A stretch of DNA of 64,000 nucleotides. It comes from Euptelea pleiosperma. Taxonomy: Eukaryota; Streptophyta; Magnoliopsida; Ranunculales; Eupteleaceae. The stretch covers positions 52,007,393 to 52,071,392 of the forward strand of contig CM068544.1 in the NCBI GenBank assembly GCA_035048495.1, in the 5' to 3' direction. This document shows positions 47,201 to 60,250 of the stretch, in pieces. Each line of letters opens with the position of its first letter. The first letter of the stretch is position 1. The notes under the pieces were generated by a model. The model was given only the letters and a program-made list of their open reading frames with translations, did no database searches and had not been told where the DNA came from. Position numbers and translations under genes: made by a program.

Positions 47201-50200
47201 AAACGTTATAAACGAAAAATAATACCTATTTACCTCATTTAACCAATGTTTACAGAACAGAGTTATCAATAACAATTAAGGATTTTAAGGATGATAAAGT
47301 CAGGAGTATATATGATATCATCTATAATATACCAGAAATGTAAGGGGAAAGAAGAAACAGTATGAATTCAACTGTTTACGTTGAGTTATCTACAATTGAC
47401 AAGGCAGGCCCAAATCTTGAAGTTGCAAAAACTTTTAGACTGTTCTAAAGAGGCAATACAGTAAGAAACTTACCTCCAAGGCATTTCCGATGGTGCCGCC
47501 AATGTAATTAAGGGAAGACGTGATTGCACCTAAGCCCTTCTGAAACGAAGGACTGTCCGTCTTTCGACCGCTCTCAGGTGACTGAGATGACTGATTGAAC
47601 TGCAATTAGGAAATGAGAGGAAGGAAGAGGAGATATAAAATCACTTTATATATCTCAGTCAAAAATATAAAATATTTGGCCATACAATAGCAAATGCATG
47701 AACTGGAACAAAGGTTTAAAAATTCAAACCCTAACTTTTGAACTTCTCAATTACTCGAGTTATCTTGGTTTACACAAAAAGTTTGAGTAACCTATTTAAA
47801 TTGATCTAAATCATGATTAAGCTGAGTCAACCCAACAAATTTTCAAATACTTGAAAGAGTTTTCAAACTTGAGCCTTTAAAACTTAAGTAGAAACCAAAA
47901 AATAAGTTCCATCAACTATTAAATGCAATTTGTGGAACCTAAGTCTCACCTTACCACCTGATGGTGTGTTGAGCATCTGGGGGCTAGTTTTTCCAGGCGA
48001 ATTCAATTGTTGGGCTACATTATCATCCTCAAGAATTGATTTAGCTTTTCTAGCCAGAGTATTCCAAAATCCATACTTGGACTCATTCAAACTCTTCATC
48101 GATGTATACTCATAAGAGGTTGAATCCTACATTCAAAGGCATCACAATCCATCAGCAGGAAAAGAAATACTCGTCAACTCTTCTCCATGTTAATAAAAAC
48201 AATGCTATTAGAAATATAAACTTCTACAAAATAATATTCAAGCAAAATAATCAATCAATAAGTCAGATACCATTACTTAAATTAAAAACAATGAATGCCT
48301 CCCAAGTTCTCTACAAACCTTCTCTAGAAAGTCAACAAGCATCATACGCATGGAAAAAATAAAGGCTATATATAAGTAGGATTATCTAATTTTTATGTAA
48401 GGAAGCAAATAAGGATGAATCTTCCAACTCATTGAATTTTACTACAGTTGGGAACATATCCTAAAGCAGTAATCAGAGGTATGTCTTTTAAGTTTTAAAT
48501 ATATGCAACATCGAAAAGGAGGAAGGGCTGCCAATAATTATGCTAGAAGGCCCCTTAGGCACCAGAGGTTTGATATCATTTAGAACTTTCTTGTTTTTTC
48601 CTTCATTTGGGGCATGTAGAAGGAGAGGAATGGCTAAATATTTAAAGATGTAATCTGAGGAAAACAATGTCGAGAAACTAAAATCTCTATCATGAACTGC
48701 CAATAGGAAAGTGTTAAGGGGAATTTGATCTCATGAACGGCAAGAAATTTGGAGACAATAGTTGGAAAAAATGACCAAAGAATGAAGCTCAAGAGAAGTG
48801 AAGGAGTCCCCATGTAATGTCGTGAGCTTTCATTCAGAGGGTATTATTATAATATACTTATATTAATGGGACCCACGTATATTAATTGGACATCCTTCTA
48901 GACACTTTTCTAAACCTTAAGGACCTATTATGAATAATTGAGATAAATAGGGGATGACTTAGTAAATTACACTAACTGTGCTTAAATGGTCATTAATTTA
49001 TTAACTCTCATAATTAATACACTTTTTGGCACACCATAATTAAAGAAAGTGATTAGTATCAATTAAGTATTATTTAACCAATATAAAAAAAAATTGATTT
49101 CTTCTTTTTATTGTTTTAATATTTATTTGTATGTTTGGTTGCATATTAGATAGGTTATAATTGTTTGGTGGGCTTTTAGGGCCAATTTAGAAATCTTTTG
49201 GGCCTTCTTAAACAAAGCCTTAGTTAATACTTATGGGCCTTGGGCCCATTTTTAACTCTTAATTAACTTCAAATATGATTTCTAGAGGGTTGTTAGATAC
49301 ATCCCCAATAAAGTGACGAAAATCACTTTTAAATTGAAATAAATAGAAAATGCATTAGAAATTTAATTCAAATAGGAAATCTTTAAGTAGTTGCTTATTT
49401 CTATGAGAGATGAAGAGAATCTCTCAACCAAAACCCTAAACCCTATTATTAGCTAAAGCCTAATTAAATCCCAACCCACCATTAACCCAAAATCCAATGG
49501 CCAAAACATGACCTCCCAAAATCTTAGCACCCTTTCCAACTTTATTTAATAAAAATTTGAAGAGAGAAGGCTCCAAAACCCTACCCATTACTCTCCCATA
49601 ATTTTCTCATCTTTGCTCTTCCTTCATTGAAGAACACTAAAGGAAGCTTGCACTTTTACTAGGATTAAAGGTAAGGATACTTCCACGGTTGTTTATATTT
49701 AATTTTAATATATACGAATGATTGAGATGTGGTGATTCTAGTTTTCTTGTTAAAAATTGCATGTCTCTTATATTAATGATTGGTTTAGTTTGAATTCGGG
49801 TGGACCAGTGGGTGTGCTTTTATTGAAGGCCCTAATGGAAATTTTAGAGGGTGTGTTTCTAGTGAAGGCCCTAAGGTTGGAAATAATTAAGAAGGGTCTG
49901 GAACCCTAGGGTGCAAGACTCAAAACCTATCTGCAGAAAAGCTCACAGGCTAAGGGTTGGCAAAGGAGATGGTATTTATACCGGGTATTCGGGACTTTTG
50001 GATTCTATTATTTATATAATTACTTATATATCTCTTTTATGGAATTATTGTTTGAAATCATGCATATCTATTGTTCATGTGTTACAGATCGAATATATAC
50101 ATACCTTGTTTGTATCCTGTGGTTTATTACTGGGCGAAAGTTCACGGTTTTATACCGAACTAAATTTCATATTTCATAGAGGAAGTTGAAGACAAAACCA

Positions 50201-53200
50201 TTGATGGAGAAGACAACATGAACGGGACAAAGTTCGACGTTTAAGACTTATATTTTTGTATTATGTTAAGGTTTAAACCTTGGTTAAAAACTTTTGATTA
50301 AGTTTGGATTGATTTAGAATACTTTAATTCACGTTTTAGTGCTTTTATCAAAATAGGTTACTTAGAAATTTTTGACATCTCGGACGAGAATATTCGTCAA
50401 ATATTCTCTCGATATCGGAATAATGTGATTCCAAAGGGGTTTGTTTCAGAACTGGTTGTAGTATTTTACAGAATAGTTTAAGAATCTAATTTAGTATTTT
50501 CTGCTCTGCAGAACTCTGCAAAGTGAACGTCATAGTTGTCATGTACAAACAACACATATCAGTGAACTTCGAGTGAGTTTTTTACCCACTTACAATGAAA
50601 ATCTATCTTTCGACTTAGCACAAAAAACGTGGAGCAAAAAAAATGGAGCTTCGAGTTAGATTTCCATATATACGTGGTTGGTCGCCTAATTCAATCGGAG
50701 CTACCCTGTCAGTTACGAATTTCTAACACTTTTATTTTGTTTCGACTTTTTCTTCCATTTGTAAAATAAAATCTATGCTATATTATTTGATAGAAAAATC
50801 ATAAATTTCAAACACAATGAAATGTACATATCTCTTGCTAGATTTCATTTTGAATTGACCCATGAATCATGCAACTAAGTCAAAAAAATCAACTGACTGA
50901 GTTTTGCTGGTTGCTTTTATTGCCGGTTACTTTTAGAGAACTACGAATACTTGTAAACCAGTAAAATAATTCTAAAACATCATTTTTGGCCAAAGTACCT
51001 TTGTTAAAGTTGGTTCTTATGATTTTTAGAGTAAAACTACATAAGAAAATAATTTTTCGACATTCTTTGAATTTTGAACAAAAGGTAATTGTTCCCTCTC
51101 AAATCAAATAAAATTAAATTCCAAACCCATCTTAAATGACTGTTTTGACAAAAGTATTTTCACAAAAGATGTTTGATATAAATTCTAGGTAATTATAGAC
51201 TTAATCGGTAGTTTTGACAAAAATTAAAAGTTTGACTTTAATTTTGACTTTGTTTATTGCATTGTAATAGTTTATTTACGCTTCCGCATTATTTTGACAT
51301 TTGGGCAAATTTAACGTAATTACAATAACATTTTTAATTCGTTTAATTATCGTTTATATTTAGTTACCATGGTTTAGTTGTGTAGTTATTTATTTTATCA
51401 TACCCTGGATCATGGGTAAATGGGTTGATCCACAGGCGTTCGGGTCGAGTTAAGGTGCCCGAATCCGGGGGCGTGACACCCTATAAGAAACTCAAACTCA
51501 ATTTTGACAATAGATTGAGTGGTAACTAGGACCATACAATGTCTTTAGAGGCAATAAAAGTCTTAAAAAGATTTTTTAGGAAGATTTTCCCAGAGGTGGT
51601 TGGTTTAAAAAGTTTCTATGAAGCAAAGGGTAGAGAATTGCTGAAGCATATTGAATAACGACAAGCCTTTCTTGACCAAGAAACCACATGATCCAATAGT
51701 TGTTGAGAAAGTGCACAAAGCATTGGAAACCTTCTCTCATGTTTGACAAGATTGTGGACCTGTGGAAGAATTAAAAGAATGTTCACCATAAGTGCCCTTA
51801 ATGAGTATGGGATTCCTTTCCTTTTCTAATTTTGTGTTTCATCTATGTTTCACATCCAATAAATTGCATTAATTATCAAAGAAAAATAAAGTCTCCGTCC
51901 ATAAACAAAAAACAAATACCCCAAGAAATATCTAACCACACTAGAAAACAGCCCATCCATCAAGGTCAACCAAACTCATCAAATGGCTCCTAAGTTCTAC
52001 AAGAAGATTAGAATAATGAGAAAATGGAATAGAAGATTCCAAGGAACACAAAGCTCTTATCATTAAGATGCTCAAATGAGACTGAGACTATGTTGCATTG
52101 ATATGGGGACAGGTGTAAAAGTCCGACAAGGGTGCGGAGTGTTTGATTCGACAAACCTTGAAAAATAGGATTAGTGAACTCAGCAGTAAACTTTGAATAA
52201 TGTCAAACAAAGTAATTATTTTTATATAATAATGAAGATAATAGTGGATAATGTGATAGTATATATTATTATTTATATCATATACTTACAGACAAGAAAA
52301 TACACCCACACACACATATAATGTTATATTTGTTGCATAGAAAACTTCGACTATAAAAGGCAGAACTCATAACCCATAGAATTGGCAAGGAAAGAAAAAA
52401 CAAAACAGAATTGGAAGTATAGCACTAGAGTATGTATCGTGTCAGACTCTAATACATGTCCGACATGGGTACTTTGCATGTTTAAGAGAATCCATGCAAC
52501 ATTGGTCTGAGATACTATCTTCTCTTAAAGCCCATCATCTTGTTAATGTTAAGAATCTCCCATCAACACAAAACATGCACATATAAATGGTCGTACCACC
52601 ATTTCCAGATTTAGGGGTTTTGTGTCTGACACTTCACATCCATCTCAGTAAGCATACACATGTTTGTGGTCCACCTCAGTTCTAGTTTAAAGCCCTCTAG
52701 GCTTGCCGACTAAAATATTTAAGGAAGAGGGTGCTCGGCTTGATCTCGCTCTCTTCGCCTGCCTAGCAAATATACATACCTTTCATCTTACCTTTCCTCT
52801 GAAGTGAATCATTTTTTCTTGACCCTATCTGTTTCTAGAATCAGTGTTCTAAAGTTGGCTGTTAGTGACTTTGGACTTTTAGAACCGAAAAAAATGAGTA
52901 ACCTATCGCGTCGTTGGTTATTATCTTTAGTCAGTTTTATTGTAAACTATATTTTTCTGTTATAGTATTGAATATGAGATATTCAGCTCATGCAACATCA
53001 AATACAAAGACTTTCATTACTAAGCAAAATATTCAAGACAACTGTCAATCTAAATAATCCAATACCAAAAGGTGAATATGGATTTTCCACTGCAATGAGT
53101 TAACATAAGGAAATTCCACCATCACAACAAACCCAGAATAGACCAATCAGAACATCAACTAATGAATTCAGGTGTTTCTAGAAGAAACAGATTGTTCTCA

Positions 53201-53991
53201 AATCAGATCAACCATATAACTAATTTAAGGTGCTGAAATCAGGTAACCCGTCGTTTCCAAAATCCATTAAGTAGATATCAGATAGACAATATTCCTACTC
53301 CAATATAAATTCAGGAAAAAAAAATTCTCACATTCAGAAAAAAAAAAGTCAACTGATTTGAATAACAGCAAAGGCCTTTGGCCATCTCAAACCTCAATTC
53401 GAAAAGTAAAAATCCACAGAAACAATTTCTATTAAATTTAAAAAAGAAATCGATTGATAGCAAACAGAATCACAACCACTCACAAAAAAACAAAAAAAAA
53501 ATCATTATTTTGTAACAGAAGCAAACCTCCGCAATACAAATTCAATCTCTAACCCAGTGTCACTCATTATTTTCCAAGTGGAGCTGCTGATCATCCATTT
53601 TCATCGATTTAAGAAACAAACAAGTCAGATCAACTCCAAAAAAAAAATTCCACATTTCAAGCACCGATCATCTATTCCACGAAAAAAAAAAACCTAAATT
53701 TCCACAAACTGGCAAAAAGGATACCAATCTGCTCGTTGAACAAACCCTAAAAATGGAGAAAAAACCGACCTGTATCGCTGGAAAAGATTTTTGCTGATTT
53801 GATTCTCTGTAAGCGGAGGCAAGAGCAGATTCTCCATAAGCAGATGAGAGCGACGAATCACGATGAGCTGAGGAAGCCCGAATCGCTTGAGCCGCAAGAG
53901 ACGAAGAAGAATTGTCATCGGGTGGTGGGGGTAGAATCTCTTCTCTGTAGGTCGAAGGCCTAGACGTCCCCTGTTTTCTTCGATACGCCAT
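44289..53991 (-). CDS. Plant coiled-coil, proline-rich protein of unknown function, 430 aa
   Basis: Six coding exons on the minus strand: 53991-53770, 48126-47950, 47599-47474, 46705-46526, 45800-45636 and 44711-44289 (stop). Every junction is GT..AG in phase 0, totalling 1293 nt. Residues 1-74 are Ser/Ala/Arg-rich ([20 protein letters not shown]). 75-133 contains the striking [18 protein letters not shown]. 134-235 is polar. 236-285 ([20 protein letters not shown]) and 291-330 ([30 protein letters not shown]) form leucine/charged heptads suggesting coiled coil. A nine-proline run sits at about 366-374, and the tail is Pro/Thr/Ser-rich. No signal peptide or membrane span. I recognise it only as a conserved plant protein type, not by function. 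A 24-nt stretch at 45215-45192 (LYQLIKDQ) with AG and GT borders could be an optional microexon. Confidence 0.88.
48813..51478 (+). mobile_element. Solo LTR (~2.67 kb) in intron 1 of the coiled-coil gene
   Basis: Starts TGTAATGTCGTGAGC and ends GGGGGCGTGACA (TGT..ACA ends). Direct flanks CCCCA (48808-48812) and CCCTA (51479-51483) are a 5-bp duplication with one change. No primer-binding site, gag or pol follows. TGTNA..GTGACA ends and this length fit a Ty3/gypsy LTR. It is opposite in orientation to the host gene. A solo LTR arises by recombination between two LTRs, deleting the interior. Confidence 0.7.
51484..53769 (-). other. Remainder of intron 1 of the coiled-coil gene
   Basis: AT-rich, no recognisable coding or complete transposon. 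It ends with A-rich sequence just downstream of exon 1's donor (CAG|GTCGG). Confidence 0.6.
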
Positions 53992-54071
53992 GAAAACCCA
54001 CGAGGACGAAGAACACGATCTCTAGAGAAAGAGAGAGGTCTGGAAATCAAAATTCGTTAATGAATTCTCCC

Positions 54072-54078
54072 ATTTATA
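54072..54078 (-). promoter_or_regulatory. Probable TATA box of the coiled-coil gene
   Basis: The minus strand reads CCATATAAATGGG, 81 bp upstream of the ATG. Transcription would begin about 30 bp further on (near 54045), giving a leader of roughly 50 nt rich in CT (CTCTCTCTTTCTC). Confidence 0.5.
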
Positions 54079-54249
54079 TGGAGAGAGAAAGAGAGACAGA
54101 GGGCGTGGAACCACGAAATGCAAATTCAAGTGGCCTTGCATTCCAATTAACTAATTAAGTTCCCTGGCTCTAATTATGCATTTTTTTTCAGTACCTCCTA
54201 AGAAATCAACGATATTTGCGTTGCCCCCGCTTTTTCATTTTCTAGGACG

Positions 54250-54625
54250 TCCAGGCGATGACAGCCCACAATATGAGCCACGTGGCATACTCTTAGAGTA
54301 CTTTGACCGTATGGATGTTTTGCCAATTCCTATATGGACTTACAAACCAAAAATCAGCCTGATTAGTGATTTCAAACCTTGGATCTTTGTACCCCAAATA
54401 ATGGTCAATAAAGCTCAAATTCCAACGGTTAAAATCAACCCATGAAATAACTCCAATCCAACGGCTAGAAATCACTAATCATGTTGATTTTTGGTTTGTA
54501 CGTCCACCTAGGGATTGGCCAAACATCCATACGGTCAGCATCCTCTAAGAGTATGCTACATATGGCTCATATTGTGGGTCGTCATCAGCCTCGATGACGG
54601 TCCGTTGTCATCAAAGTTTTACTTA
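54250..54625. mobile_element. Palindromic MITE family A copy
   Basis: CCCACAATATGAGCCACGTG at 54267 and its inverted partner GGCTCATATTGTGGG near 54580 enclose GACCGTATGGATGTTT, CCAAAAATCAGCCTGATTAG, CCAACGGTTAAAATCAACCC, and the inverted AACATCCATACGGTCAG. It sits about 180 bp upstream of the coiled-coil gene TATA box. Confidence 0.82.
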
Positions 54626-54997
54626 TTTTTTAGGTCTTTACCCTTGACTATTTTTGACCATTATTGACAGAGAAGCTGGCGTGAAGACTTTGACTAACCC
54701 GTTAACCTAATGTTTTTAAGACAAAACTATGCTTATCGTTTCAAAATGACAAATGCCTTCTCTAATCCACTTCAAATTAACATATCAAGCATTAATGTTG
54801 TTGTAATGCAACACCAACCTGGAGCCAACATAAGACTTTTATGGGCTATATAGGTGGGTTATACTTGTACCCAATGGGGATGGACCCCGTGTTTTGTTGA
54901 ACATCTAGATAGTATTCGATGGTTTTTCGACCCAAATGAAATCGCGCAAATAAAAAATGTTGCTATTGTGCATGTTACATCTTTTATTTTTGCTTGA

Positions 54998-55027
54998 ATA
55001 TGGGTATGGGTATGGGTATGGGTATGG
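54998..55027. repeat. (TATGGG)n, five units
   Basis: A short tandem of GGGTAT units. It is similar in look to telomere-like repeats but is TATGGG, not the plant TTTAGGG. Confidence 0.85.
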
Positions 55028-55144
55028 ATCTTGTTTATAATTTGGATTTTGTGTAAGACACATTTATATTCATAATTCATATAATATATGGTACGCCATC
55101 ACCTAAGCATTTAATTCATGTTCACATATTATAATTATGTGTTG

Positions 55145-55327
55145 GGCTCAGGGGACTCGTCTTTTCACTCGTGTTATCAGGCATTGATTCCAAGAATTCA
55201 ACAATGGTTGATAACGCTAAGCTGGCATCACTTTTTACCAAAGAAAAACCACCGTTGGATTTGTGAAATCCACGGCCGAGGACACGAATGAAAGGATGAA
55301 TCAGAGAAAAGAAGAATCCTTAGAGCG
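55145..55327. mobile_element. MITE family C copy
   Basis: GGCTCAGGGGACTCG at the left pairs loosely with the complement of AGAATCCTTAGAGC at the right. The inner arms contain AGCTGGCATCACTTTTTACC and CCACCGTTGGATTTGTGAAA. The same family is at 61369-61572, where the arms are better preserved. Confidence 0.65.
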
Positions 55328-55331
55328 TGAG

Positions 55332-55834
55332 CAGGGCCGTCTCGATACAAGTTGAGGCCTAAGGCGAAAACTCTATACGAAGCCTTTTTATAATTAATAT
55401 ATATGATATTAATTAAAAAATTAAACTCTATATTATTGGAAATCTTTATATAAAAATTATTCTTGATAATAAAAAACTACGATAAAAATTTAGATGCGGA
55501 GGACTCCCGATGCAGAAGACTCTCGTGGCCCTACATAGATGTTCATTAGCTCACCTATCGATGTATAAATACACTCAAAATCAGCTTGATCGATGATTTC
55601 TAGTCATTGGATTTACTACCCAAAAACATACTTGAATCCAACAGCTAGAATCATGTCCTAAAAAGTCCTAAAATATATGGCTAGAGATAATCAATTAGGT
55701 TAATTTGTGGTTTGTATATCCAATAAGGGCTGGACTAAAAATCCTTGTGGTGAGTGGAAGTTCCGCTTGGGGCCTTCTCTTACCAAGGGGCCTTAGGCAA
55801 CCGCCTTAATGGCCTTGGGGTAGAGCCGGCCCTG
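55332..55834. mobile_element. Non-autonomous hAT element with perfect 8-bp duplication
   Basis: AGCGTGAG flanks both sides (55324-55331 and 55835-55842). The ends are CAGGGCCGTCTC and GAGCCGGCCCTG, the classic plant hAT terminus CAGGGCCG. Subterminal arms share GGCCTAAGGC. 503 bp, AT-rich interior, no transposase. Confidence 0.92.
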
Positions 55835-56395
55835 AGCGTGAGGCTATTAAGCTTGTGTCATACAAAATCGTTGAAAACACTCGGGTATGTACGTTTATTT
55901 ATTTAGTTCACTTAATTAGGGAGCATGAGTGAGGTTGGGGAGTACCCCACCACTAGCCAAACACATTGGGAGCATTGTAGGAGAAGAGAAAGTGCAATTG
56001 TTGCAACTCTTGAGAGTATTCTAAAATTTAATGCAAACCCTAGATACCTAATTGAAATTGAGTTGATTTTTGTAGAGACCTACATGGATTACTTAGAGGT
56101 AGAGATTTTTCTCTCCCAAACATGTACAATAAATAGGAAAGACGCTGATGTGGACTCCTCTCTTCCTAGTCAAACTAATAAAAAATTAAGGAATTAATTA
56201 AGAGGGAGAGAAATCATTGAGGGGCTGATGTAGACTTCATCGTTGCATGAAACAAACCAACTTTAAGAAGGAGAAGAACTCCTCTCCCATAAGCCAAAAT
56301 ATCCCCTATCATAACTTTATAATTATATAAGCCTTGTAACGAGAGAAACTCCTCAAAAATAGCCGTTCTAAATTCTTTCTTTTCACCCTCCATTC

Positions 56396-56692
56396 GGCCG
56401 TGTTTGATTATCAAGTGGGAAAATTGCATTTTCCTTAGGAAAACACAACTGTCAGTTGTTAAATAGCCAGTATAAATCTGTATAATTTACCCTAACAAGC
56501 CATTTAAATTTTTCCTACTAAGCCCAGAATTCATTTCCCATCCAGATAGGTGAGAATTCATTTCCACTTGAAAATACACCTTTATTTTCTCACCTGATTA
56601 AAATATGTGTTCTCAGTTGCAATCAATCAATCATTTAAGGCATATCCCAGATGTATTTTCTCGAAAAATTTTCCGTGCAATCAAACACGGCC
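56396..56692. mobile_element. Tourist-like (PIF-Harbinger) MITE
   Basis: Inverted ends GGCCGTGTTTGATT and AATCAAACACGGCC, with arms continuing GGGAAAAT / ATTTTCCG. The flanking trinucleotides TTC and TTA are a near match to the TWA duplication of this superfamily. 297 bp, no coding sequence. Confidence 0.8.
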
Positions 56693-57583
56693 TTAGTGAT
56701 TTACTACTGTGAGGCCTTGGAGTGTTAGGTTACATGCATCGGTTTGATTCTTCAATTCGTTTATTTTTATGTCAGTTCCATCTCTTATATGTTTTCTCTT
56801 TTATTTCTAACTTGTTGCTCTCTATTTGATATTTTTTAAAGTGTATGTTGTTACCAATGCAGTACCCTCACGTCCACATAGGTTGGTGATGTTTCTTCAC
56901 TGTGCTTGTATCTCATCCTTATCATCATTTCAGATCCGATGTTGCAATAAAATGCGCAAGTGATCAGAGGAGTTCTGATCTAGTTTTATTAATGCTTTAT
57001 GTCTTTTGTTTTGATAATCATGTAATTTTTTATTAGATTTATTTTAAATTTGAATAGATGATGATATTTTATAATTTTAAATTATGAGTTCTAGTATTAA
57101 ATTTAATTTTTTTTTGTGTTTATGAGAAATTTGGATGTATGGATGCATGTTTACCATGATGCGTTGCCTTATGTTCACCATGATGTTCACCTAGGCACCC
57201 ATGTTTCGTAAAAAAAGGCATTTATTAGCTCATTAAATGCCCTTCTCCACCAAAAAATCAAAAAAAAGGTTCGTTAAATGCCCTTTCTCGAGCAAAACTT
57301 GGATTGCCACACAACACTCACCGAGACACCTATCAAGATGTATATGCACCTATTAGTTCATGTTTTTCAGTAGAGAACCTGATAGTTCATTAAATGCCTT
57401 CTTAGGGAATAAAAAAAGACAAAAAGTTCATTAAATGCCCATTTCGCTATATTCACCTATTATGAAATTAATTATTGTGGTTTAAAAAAAAGCTTATAAG
57501 TCATTGGAGAAAAAACCTCATTTAAATACTTAATTACCTTTGAGCCATCATTATTGTGTTCAATACAACTTATTGATAACCAC
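56693..57583. other. Intergenic, no gene seen
   Basis: TTCATTAAATGCCC-like words recur four times between 57215 and 57440 in a short irregular repeat. Otherwise AT-rich sequence without pattern. Confidence 0.5.
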
Positions 57584-57586
57584 TTA

Positions 57587-59739
57587 GGCTGCGTTTGGGA
57601 TTGCGGTTTGCTGAAAATAAGTACTTCTTAAAAAGCACCTTTTTGTAAATAACTTAATTTAAGTAATTTTGGGTGTTTGGCTCACTCCGTCAGAAACGTG
57701 CTTATGTTAAGAAAAAACACTATTACGGCGTTTGGTTATGTAATCAGAAGAAGTGTTTTTTTATGGAATAACTTGTCAAATAACTTCTGTACCCCTTAAA
57801 TAGTGAAGTTGAGTAGCTTGTCAAATAACTTGTCAAATGTTGTTGTTGCGGAGTCATCGGCTTTGAACATTTGGCTCAAAAGATCCATGTCACTCCTTAT
57901 CGGCTTAAAAAATAAAATAAAATAAATGAAGCAATGTTTAACCATAACCATCCATTAAGTCTCAGTGGATCAAACATATAATTATAATAGAACACACCAT
58001 CACAATGAATACAAGAATGCAAAAATTATAGATACTGGTCTTCCCCTCGGTACCTTGTACATGTTGAGAAGAAAGATTAAAAAAGAAAAAATCACACCCA
58101 CACCAAATCAAACCAACATAAATACTTGAAAAGAAAATGAGAGAAAGAGATGCATAATCACAATCCTTGTTTCATGATTCTCAATGTTTAGTCTTACTCG
58201 TATTGAGTAGATCTGCTGCTACGGAGAGAAACCCAAGTGAGAGCAACCTATGATTCGGCTCTTGAGATGGTTTGTAGGAGCATAATATATTCCTAATGAC
58301 ACTATACAGTGCTGAGTTATAGCGAAAGACCGAGTCCAAGAAGATTGAGGTGGACCTCCAATGTTGAGTTTAGGTTGAAAGTTTCTTCATCTGTCGAGCA
58401 AATCTTCAAATTGAAGCCTCTACATTATGGTGCTTGTAGAGGCTTCTGTTCAGCAAAGTTTCTTCTCTGGATCAACAAAGTTCAATCATTTCGATCAAAA
58501 TAAATAAACAATTCAGAAGAAGTGGGATCAAATATTATTGCAAGAAATCTTCAATGAACATGCCATTTTACTCGGAGAAGAACAAAAGCAGCACATGCCT
58601 TAAGTATGGAAGAAGAGTTCCGTAGCATGGCAACAGATCTCCCAATCGCAGCGCCACTGAAGAAAAAAACATTATTTATAAAAACAAGAGATAAAACTAG
58701 ATTAAAAATGAAGCATTAAAAGATGGACAACTTATGTCCAGACTCCTCGCCACAGACATTGTGTGGTACATGATTACAGAAATTAAAAAAACGGTATCTC
58801 ATGAAAAGATGAGCTTAAGAAAGAAAGTCGAAACCAGTTAGAAATGTTCAGTTAAAGATGGAGTGATGAATTTTATTTTTTTGGTAACAAATACAAATAC
58901 TATAATACGAAAAGTAGTCGATAAATCAAAAGGGATATAATCTTTATAGCAGGGTGCAGACTAATTTACAATAATAAAACTACTTATCAAAAAAAAAATT
59001 TCAACAATAGAATTCAAAAAAGGAATAATGTCACCCAACAAACAAGGGTTTAACCAGTTTACATGTTGGAAACACATAGAACGCTCTTTCCAAGTTCACA
59101 TGTTGTTCATTATACCAAAACCTTCTCCATTACCCACGGAACCATCAACAATTTCTGATCAAAGGAGAATAAACTGATTTTGGTGGTGGAATAAATTTAA
59201 AACAAGTGTTAATTGTTGATCCATGGAGAATAGTAGATTAGAGACTAATTTCAATGCTTTAAAAGGCATAAATTGATTGAGAGATGATATTATTTTCAGA
59301 GTAGAGAGTATCTGTGAGAGCTGTAATACAATGGTTGAAGATTTACCGTAGAGAGGGAGGCGGCAAAGGGAGAGATGTGACAGTGACGGGAGAGATGCAG
59401 AGGCGGCGATGGTAGAGATTCAGTTGCAACTACGGGAGAGATGCAGAGAGATACTTTGTTTAGGGTTTTTCTTTTTCTATTTTTTTGTCGAAGAAGACAT
59501 TAGTTATTTAGGCATTTTATAATGTTCACAAGGGTAAATAAGGAAAACAAAATTAAGTGATCCACGACACGCAAAAGCCATATTGAAGCGGCTTCTGTGT
59601 TTTGCCTATTTTTTTTTGGCTTAAAACGATTTTGAAATGTTGCTTTTTTTTTTAGCCAAACGTCACAACACAGCTTATTGCGGTCTGCAACCGCTATAAA
59701 TTAACTTATTACTTAAAAAATGCACTCTCAAACGCAGCC
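57587..59739. mobile_element. Non-autonomous PIF-Harbinger element, 2.15 kb
   Basis: TTA duplicates flank the element (57584-57586 and 59740-59742). The ends GGCTGCGTTTGGGA and TCTCAAACGCAGCC are inverted, as are subterminal AAGTA..T/TTACTT motifs. The interior lacks a transposase frame. On the minus strand near 59470-59330, leader-like sequence (GAAAAACCCTAAACAAAG, then CATCTCTCCC repeats, CGCCGCCTC, and ACG|GTAAAT) looks like a 5' UTR and exon edge, either of a decayed element gene or of captured host DNA. Confidence 0.85.
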
Positions 59740-59742
59740 TTA

Positions 59743-60242
59743 ATCACTTACCATGCCATTATTTCTATATTTCCAAAATAATTTCTTAATAACAACTTAA
59801 TTACTTTCTATACCATTTCTTCCATGATTTCAAAACAACCCTTTAATAACTACATATGGGCAACTTCTTAAGTTTGATTTTCTAATTTTGCCTTGAGTTG
59901 TTATAATATACAAATTCTTCCCCCAAACTAATCTTCTAAATTGCCTATTGTTTCGGTAACTTTTTTACTTTGCCATTTCTTCTAGGACCCTACGCACAAT
60001 CATTTACGTGCGGGCTCACTAGTGATTATAAAGAGATATCACCATCTACGGTATTAGGTGAGTGAGGTTGGAGGGTTAATGGATTGGATCACCACGGTGT
60101 CTAGTAACAAATTCTGGGTTGTGCGGCAAATGATCATCCCTTTATAAGTGGATCGTGGACAACTTGAAACTTACAGCCCAACACCCTCAATTTTTTTTTT
60201 TTGCCTTATACCTGGAGTCCCATGTCATTGGTACTCACCGTA
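59743..60242. other. Intergenic, no gene seen
   Basis: AT-rich, with a poly-T run near 60190. Confidence 0.5.
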
Positions 60243-60250
60243 CTCTTAAC

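Noticed and set aside
55000..55027. Telomere-like tract
   Set aside because: Units are TATGGG rather than TTTAGGG, with only five copies; treated as a microsatellite.
55925..56197. A 90-codon frame with an ATG, Glu-rich
   Set aside because: No recognisable domain, no supporting promoter or splice structure, and surrounded by transposons. It cannot be distinguished from chance.
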